Origin: an uncultured Acidobacteriota bacterium | Lineage (GTDB): Bacteria; Acidobacteriota; UBA6911; CAINFC01 | Assembly (NCBI GenBank): GCA_903847975.1 | Contig: CAINFC010000077.1 | Coordinates: 1-64,000 of the forward strand | Length of the DNA stretch: 64,000 bases | Direction of reading: 5' to 3' | In this document: one piece after another, positions 60,801-64,000 of the stretch | Layout of the letters: each line of letters opens with the position of its first letter | Position numbering within the stretch: the first letter of the stretch is position 1 | Program-made: the position numbers and the translations under genes | Notes under the pieces: model-generated | Database searches by the model: none | What the model was told of the DNA's origin: nothing | The model's input: only the letters and a program-made list of their open reading frames with translations

Positions 60801-63269
60801 GATACCAGTCCCGAAACCCTTCCTGACACCATCAAGGATACTGCCGCCAACACGGTCACGATGAGCCGGACCACCGGCAATAGCTACTACTTCCACCTGC
60901 GGACCGGCGATGCGGTCGGAAACTGGGCTCCCACGGCTATTCACGCCGGGCCATACTATATCGACACGATTCCGCCGGTTTCCTCGGTTACCTCCCCGGC
61001 CCACACCAACAACCAGGGCTTCACCGTCAGCTGGTCGGGCAGCGACGCCCATTCCGGCATCGCCAGCTACGATATCCAGTCGCGCAACAGAACCGCCAAC
61101 GACATCTGGCGCGACTGGAAGACGGAGCAGACGGCCACTTCAGCAATCTATTCCGGTTTGGACGGCTATATTTACGAGTTTCGGAGCCGGGCCCGGGACA
61201 ACGCCGGCAACGTGGAAGCCTGGCCGTCCTACGCGGACAGCACTACCCCGGTCGAAACCATCGATTTCTCCCTTCAAAATCCGGCCGTTGAAATTACGCA
61301 GTCGTCCCAGGATCTGGACAACAGTGTCCAGGTTTATGCCAACCGCAGGACCTTCGTCTTCTGTTATCCTCAGCAAAATGGATCCGTACAGCATGCAGGG
61401 GTGACAGCCAGGCTCAAGATATTCAACAACGAAGTTTACATGGGGATAGCCACACCGATCAATCCGGACGGAGTGCTTACCATTGGGGACATCATGAACC
61501 GGGGCAGCATGAACGGCGCTTTTCTGTTCGACGTGCCCTCCATCATGGTGCGGGAAGGGATGGCCCGATTCCAATGCGAAATCAACTACGGCCGCAACTG
61601 GGCGGAAAGCGACTACAGCAATAATATCGCCAGCGGCAGCGTTGTCGTCACCCGCACCGGTGTGCTGAACGTGAACCTGGTGGATGTTCTTTTTTATGCC
61701 CCGGACGGCCTGCACACTGTCCGGCACGTAGACCGCAATCGGATCGTTGCCTATTTGCGGGCTGCCTACCCGGTACAGTTTGTGAACCCGGTTTTTTCGA
61801 CTTTGAATCCACCCTATGAATACGAGCCGGACATGTCGGACGTTCTCAGCGATCTGGATGCCAACGTCAACACAGCCGATGAGAACATGCACATGCATCA
61901 TTACGGCATGATGTATTGGCCGGGCTCCCGTACGGGAGCCATCGGATTGGGTCGAATATCCGGACTGGTGGCGACCGGATATCTGGGTCCGAGCAACAGC
62001 ACCAGTGATGACGGTACCTGGGGGGAGGAGACCGCAGCCCACGAGATCGGTCACAATCTCGGCCGCCTTCACGTGCACTGTGCCGGCACGGAAGACGATG
62101 ACGGCAACGGCGGCCTGGATGACGATTACCCGTATCCGGTGGATTCGATCAGTCCCACCGAAACCGGAAGGGGTGCCGTGTATGGAATCGACGGCAGCAC
62201 AACACCTCCGAGAATCCTGCGGCCTGGTTCTACTACGGACATCATGAGTTACTGTGCCAATCAATGGTTGAGCCCTTATACTTACGTCAACATCCGGAAT
62301 ATCCTGGTCGATCGGGCGATGGCCCGGGCAACAGAAGGCCTGGCCGCTACGCCGATCGACCGGCTGGCCGTCTACGGGAAAGTGGTCAAGGCGACGGACG
62401 CGGTCACGCTCAAGCCTTTTTACCGCCTGATGAGCGCCACGGATCACCCGGGCCGCGACCCGAACGGCGCCTACTCCATCCGCTTTTTCGGAGACGGGGG
62501 CAGCCTGCTGCAGAACTACCGCTTCTCGCCGGCCTGGACCGAGTCGCCCGGCACCACCGGGAGCATCACCGAGCGGCCGCCCTGGGTGACCGGCACGCGT
62601 CGAATTGCCATCTTTCACGGGGAGACAGAGCTGGCCTCGCGCACGGTCAGCGCCCATGCCCCGCAGGTGGCCATGGTTTCGCCGGTCGGCGGCCAGAACC
62701 TGAGCGGCGCTTCGGTGACCGTCAGCTGGACGGCTTCCGACCAGGACGGCGATGCGCTCGGCTACCGCCTGGCTTTCAGCCGCGACGCCGGGGCCAGCTG
62801 GCAGGGCATCTCGCGGCTGCTGACCCAGACCAGCGCCGCAATCGAGCTGAATACCCTGCCGGGCACCACCCAGGGGAAATTCCGGGTGACGGCCAGCGAC
62901 GGAGTGAATACCGCCCAGGCGGAAACCAGCGGCGTGTTCAGCATTCCGTTCAAGGTGCCGGAAATCGTGCAGTTCGAGCCGGCCGGGGAAAACACTTATC
63001 CACGCCGCCAGACGGTCAACTTCCGCGGGCTGGCCTATGACGCCGAGGACAACGTCCTTCCCGATGACCGGCTGAGCTGGCGCTCGAGCCTCATGGGGGT
63101 GCTGGGCACCGGGCGGCTGCAATCGCGGATCGACCTGATTCCCGGCCGCCACGAGATCACCCTGACGGCCACCGACAGCCAGGGAAACGCCGTCAGTGCC
63201 GGGGCGGTGGTCATCGTGCTCGACAGCGAGGAGACCTACAGCCTCTTCCTGCCGTTCGTCGTCCGTTGA
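57828..63269 (+). CDS. giant VCBS/FG-GAP, Ig-like, metzincin surface protein
   Basis: A 1813-residue secreted protein (leader LLILLVFVCALFGAA). Residues 40-750 are FG-GAP/VCBS propeller repeats with DxDxDG-like Ca-binding loops (GDINNNGLPELMV, ADVNGDGQPDLL, TDFNRDGKLDIL). Four Ig/FnIII-like units follow, marked by DTTPP or DTIPP. A CARDB-like region leads into a protease with HEIGHNLGRLH from His1405 and Met-turn DIMSYC, so the site is a metzincin. The C-terminus has further Ig folds and ends YSLFLPFVVR. ATG at 57828 follows GGGAGGGAAACCG. Adhesion plus proteolysis of a surface or matrix is likely. Confidence 0.85.
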   Translation: MNRYRAALLILLVFVCALFGAAALRAPRLLTWETNSSGLPSSGSVRDVAFGDINNNGLPELMVTSTSGSGLSLYGRGSGGTWSATGLNTGLPASGSYEQLAVGDLDVDGKPDLFASRGSGTGLAVWKGNGSGSWTAITGGLPATGTYKGVALADVNGDGQPDLLAAGNGSGAVGVAVYRNDLTSFTALTGPTSSGVYNQLAAGYVNTDHYVDLAATNETTGVYFWKGQAAAGWSAARTGLPSGAGFRGLALGDLDNDSWPELVVSRAGTPPLGGGIGIYDWNDTSGSWTLAANQILTTVCYGRIVLSDLNNDGWLDVLAVGYPGEGGQGLTIWLGSAAGFTAAASPSTASSLGSLAAADFDLSGLVDLAAGDTGSLGASAWRNSASPNTMDSWLELPTPQATGSPLSLGQGDLNRDGYLDVILPGSSGGLVGYLGNGGNSWSECTGLAKAVPSGTFGDILAGVFPQIGTETSIIAARTDNGGLAFVYGTTCAGGGGASAIASTGSYRGLSAGEIFRDGNLSIVAAVIGVGTGMQYWVQRNTGWTIPVSIASGYSINDTALGDVDHDGLLEIATAELLNDGVAIYDYGKSWTRRSVVGMGSYYAVSLGDINNDGHLDVVATPSSAGTGIRVWLGNGSGTSWTLSSGPDAASPLTYYDLDLTDFNRDGKLDILAGTQGQGVLLWAGNGAGSWTPAAASLPASGNFRHVAFGHIDRDGNPDLLSTQTSGGVRLWSASDAAAPTITPYRATLWINSTQSPVLTAKVIDSGRGIDIASGGYRYSTNGGGSWSGWLAAAVSGENASTKEQIITTPAVPFSQDSQTLNVVEFRASDLGANQGTAQSVIWIDTTPPVPTSLFSPDREANTWSAGGTINLTFGVTDAVSGWQDSSVLVDQSSSTVPPAAANATGIHYTTGSLADGNWYAHLRGRDGAGNWSTTTRHFGPWGIDTTPPSNPYFLHSTDHAKQVWSNDVLIDMFWNGAADAGSGVHGYSYVMDTSPETLPDTIKDTAANTVTMSRTTGNSYYFHLRTGDAVGNWAPTAIHAGPYYIDTIPPVSSVTSPAHTNNQGFTVSWSGSDAHSGIASYDIQSRNRTANDIWRDWKTEQTATSAIYSGLDGYIYEFRSRARDNAGNVEAWPSYADSTTPVETIDFSLQNPAVEITQSSQDLDNSVQVYANRRTFVFCYPQQNGSVQHAGVTARLKIFNNEVYMGIATPINPDGVLTIGDIMNRGSMNGAFLFDVPSIMVREGMARFQCEINYGRNWAESDYSNNIASGSVVVTRTGVLNVNLVDVLFYAPDGLHTVRHVDRNRIVAYLRAAYPVQFVNPVFSTLNPPYEYEPDMSDVLSDLDANVNTADENMHMHHYGMMYWPGSRTGAIGLGRISGLVATGYLGPSNSTSDDGTWGEETAAHEIGHNLGRLHVHCAGTEDDDGNGGLDDDYPYPVDSISPTETGRGAVYGIDGSTTPPRILRPGSTTDIMSYCANQWLSPYTYVNIRNILVDRAMARATEGLAATPIDRLAVYGKVVKATDAVTLKPFYRLMSATDHPGRDPNGAYSIRFFGDGGSLLQNYRFSPAWTESPGTTGSITERPPWVTGTRRIAIFHGETELASRTVSAHAPQVAMVSPVGGQNLSGASVTVSWTASDQDGDALGYRLAFSRDAGASWQGISRLLTQTSAAIELNTLPGTTQGKFRVTASDGVNTAQAETSGVFSIPFKVPEIVQFEPAGENTYPRRQTVNFRGLAYDAEDNVLPDDRLSWRSSLMGVLGTGRLQSRIDLIPGRHEITLTATDSQGNAVSAGAVVIVLDSEETYSLFLPFVVR

Positions 63270-63337
63270 AACAAAATGCAGCCAACCAGGGTGGCCCGGC
63301 AGAAAGACATGATTGCCTTGTAACAGGCCTTTTCGCC

Positions 63338-63410
63338 CTTCTTCCCGTCCTTCCTTTCTTCCCGGGATCCCTGTTTTTCCACAGGAAGACGGGAAGATCG
63401 GGAAGGGAAC
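63338..63410. repeat. purine/pyrimidine hairpin element, copy E (inverted)
   Basis: The right arm ACAGGAAGACGGGAAGAT then CGGGAAGGG is the reverse complement of copy B's left arm; the left arm is CTTCCCGTCCTTCCTTTC. It lies 68 bp after the VCBS protein stop and is in opposite orientation to copies A-D. Confidence 0.8.
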
Positions 63411-63446
63411 GGCAGCGGAATCCCCATCCGGGAACAGGGGCTCGCC

Positions 63447-63474
63447 TTGACGATACCGCCGGAACCCCTATAAA
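63447..63474 (+). promoter_or_regulatory. sigma-70 promoter of the fucosidase gene
   Basis: TTGACG (63447-63452) and TATAAA (63469-63474), 16 bp apart, about 100 bp before the start. Confidence 0.55.
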
Positions 63475-63574
63475 ATCGTTATCAGGGAAGCCGATATCCA
63501 GGTTGCCTGTCCGGGGGACAGCGCCGGTTTTTCCGACAATCATTTTATTTTCTACGGGGTAATCAAATCCAACC

Positions 63575-64000
63575 ATGAAAGCCTTTTTCCTGTTTTTTCT
63601 GCTGCTCGGCACGCTCTGCGCCCAGCCCTATCAGCCCAACTGGGAATCGATCGACAAGCGCCCCACGCCCGCCTGGTTCACGGAAGCCAAGTTCGGCATT
63701 TTCATCCACTGGGGTGTTTACTCCGTTCCGTCCTACGCTCCGGTAATCCCCGGAAAACTGGCCTATGCCGAGTGGTACTGGAACGCCATGACGCGCGGCA
63801 AGGATCCCAAGGCCAACCCGATCCAGACCGGAACCTGGGCCTTCCATCAGAAGATGTTCGGGGCCAGTTTTCCGTACCAGGATTTTGCCCCGCAGTTCCG
63901 CGCCGAGCTCTTTGATCCCGACCACTGGGCGGAGGTGTTCGCCCGCTCCGGAGCCCGGTACGTGGCCCTGACCTCCAAGCATCACGAAGGGTTTGCGCTG
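63575..64000 (+). CDS. alpha-L-fucosidase (GH29), 3' end beyond window
   Basis: The first 142 residues are present and the frame is open at the window edge. A signal peptide (FFLFFLLLGTLCAQ) is followed by the GH29 N-terminus: PAWFTEAKFGIFIHWGVYSV, YAEWYWNAM, and AEVFARSGARYVALTSKHHE with the conserved HHEG segment that shapes the fucose pocket. The catalytic nucleophile lies further on and is not in view. It may act with the rhamnosidase and the sulfatase on fucose- or rhamnose-bearing polysaccharides. Confidence 0.9.
   Translation, partial: MKAFFLFFLLLGTLCAQPYQPNWESIDKRPTPAWFTEAKFGIFIHWGVYSVPSYAPVIPGKLAYAEWYWNAMTRGKDPKANPIQTGTWAFHQKMFGASFPYQDFAPQFRAELFDPDHWAEVFARSGARYVALTSKHHEGFAL

Overview
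The window is GC-rich and almost fully coding, with translation often starting at TTG. The gene content points to an Acidobacteriota-like bacterium, probably near the Solibacter/Bryobacter side. The evidence is a serine/threonine kinase fused to a TolB-like propeller, an orphan MacB/FtsX-type (ADOP) permease, a tannase-family esterase with a PxKF tail, VCBS-repeat secreted proteins, several proteins with twin-arginine-like leaders, GH78 and GH29 enzymes, a sulfatase and amidohydrolases. No 16S gene, phage, transposase or CRISPR array is present, so the assignment rests on family content only.

Layout. 1-6325: a dispersed repeat, an isolated nuoC, a WbuC-type cupin, a STAS anti-sigma antagonist, a GH78-like rhamnosidase, and a leftward ECF sigma / anti-sigma / Spy-like operon that looks like an envelope-stress unit. 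6395-10891: a histidine kinase, a sigma-54 response regulator, then a non-coding region with three TGTACA sites and a well-formed -24/-12 promoter in front of a second ECF sigma gene. This is a likely two-component > sigma-54 > ECF cascade. 11161-15275: divergent tannase-like esterase and a metzincin/ricin-lectin protease separated by phased direct repeats. 15752-24910: a housekeeping block (ComEA-like HhH protein, TPR protein, ispE, tRNA-Gln, prs, rplY, pth, rpsF, rpsR, rplI, dnaB) followed by an acyl-CoA synthetase.

26933-37105 is mostly leftward: trpD, ilvC, a Gfo/Idh oxidoreductase, and a compact set of glycosylasparaginase, bifunctional PBP1, TatD and a DUF2207-like membrane protein. 37308-47725 holds a nitronate monooxygenase-like enzyme, the ADOP permease, a leftward histidine kinase with a periplasmic OB-fold array, a sulfatase and a PLP decarboxylase. 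48234-57608: a Ser/Thr kinase-propeller, then a rightward operon of two amidohydrolase-type proteins, a sugar-isomerase-like TIM barrel and a URO-D-like protein. 57828-64000: a 1.8-kilo-residue VCBS/Ig/metzincin protein and the 5' part of an alpha-L-fucosidase.

The most notable non-coding signal is a family of purine/pyrimidine-asymmetric hairpins, five copies plus one fragment, each of the five lying 28-68 bp after a stop codon. A second dispersed element is shared, inverted, between the left edge and 41276-41395. The sigma-54/ECF regulatory region and the loss of both signature cysteines in the tannase-like esterase are the other leading observations.
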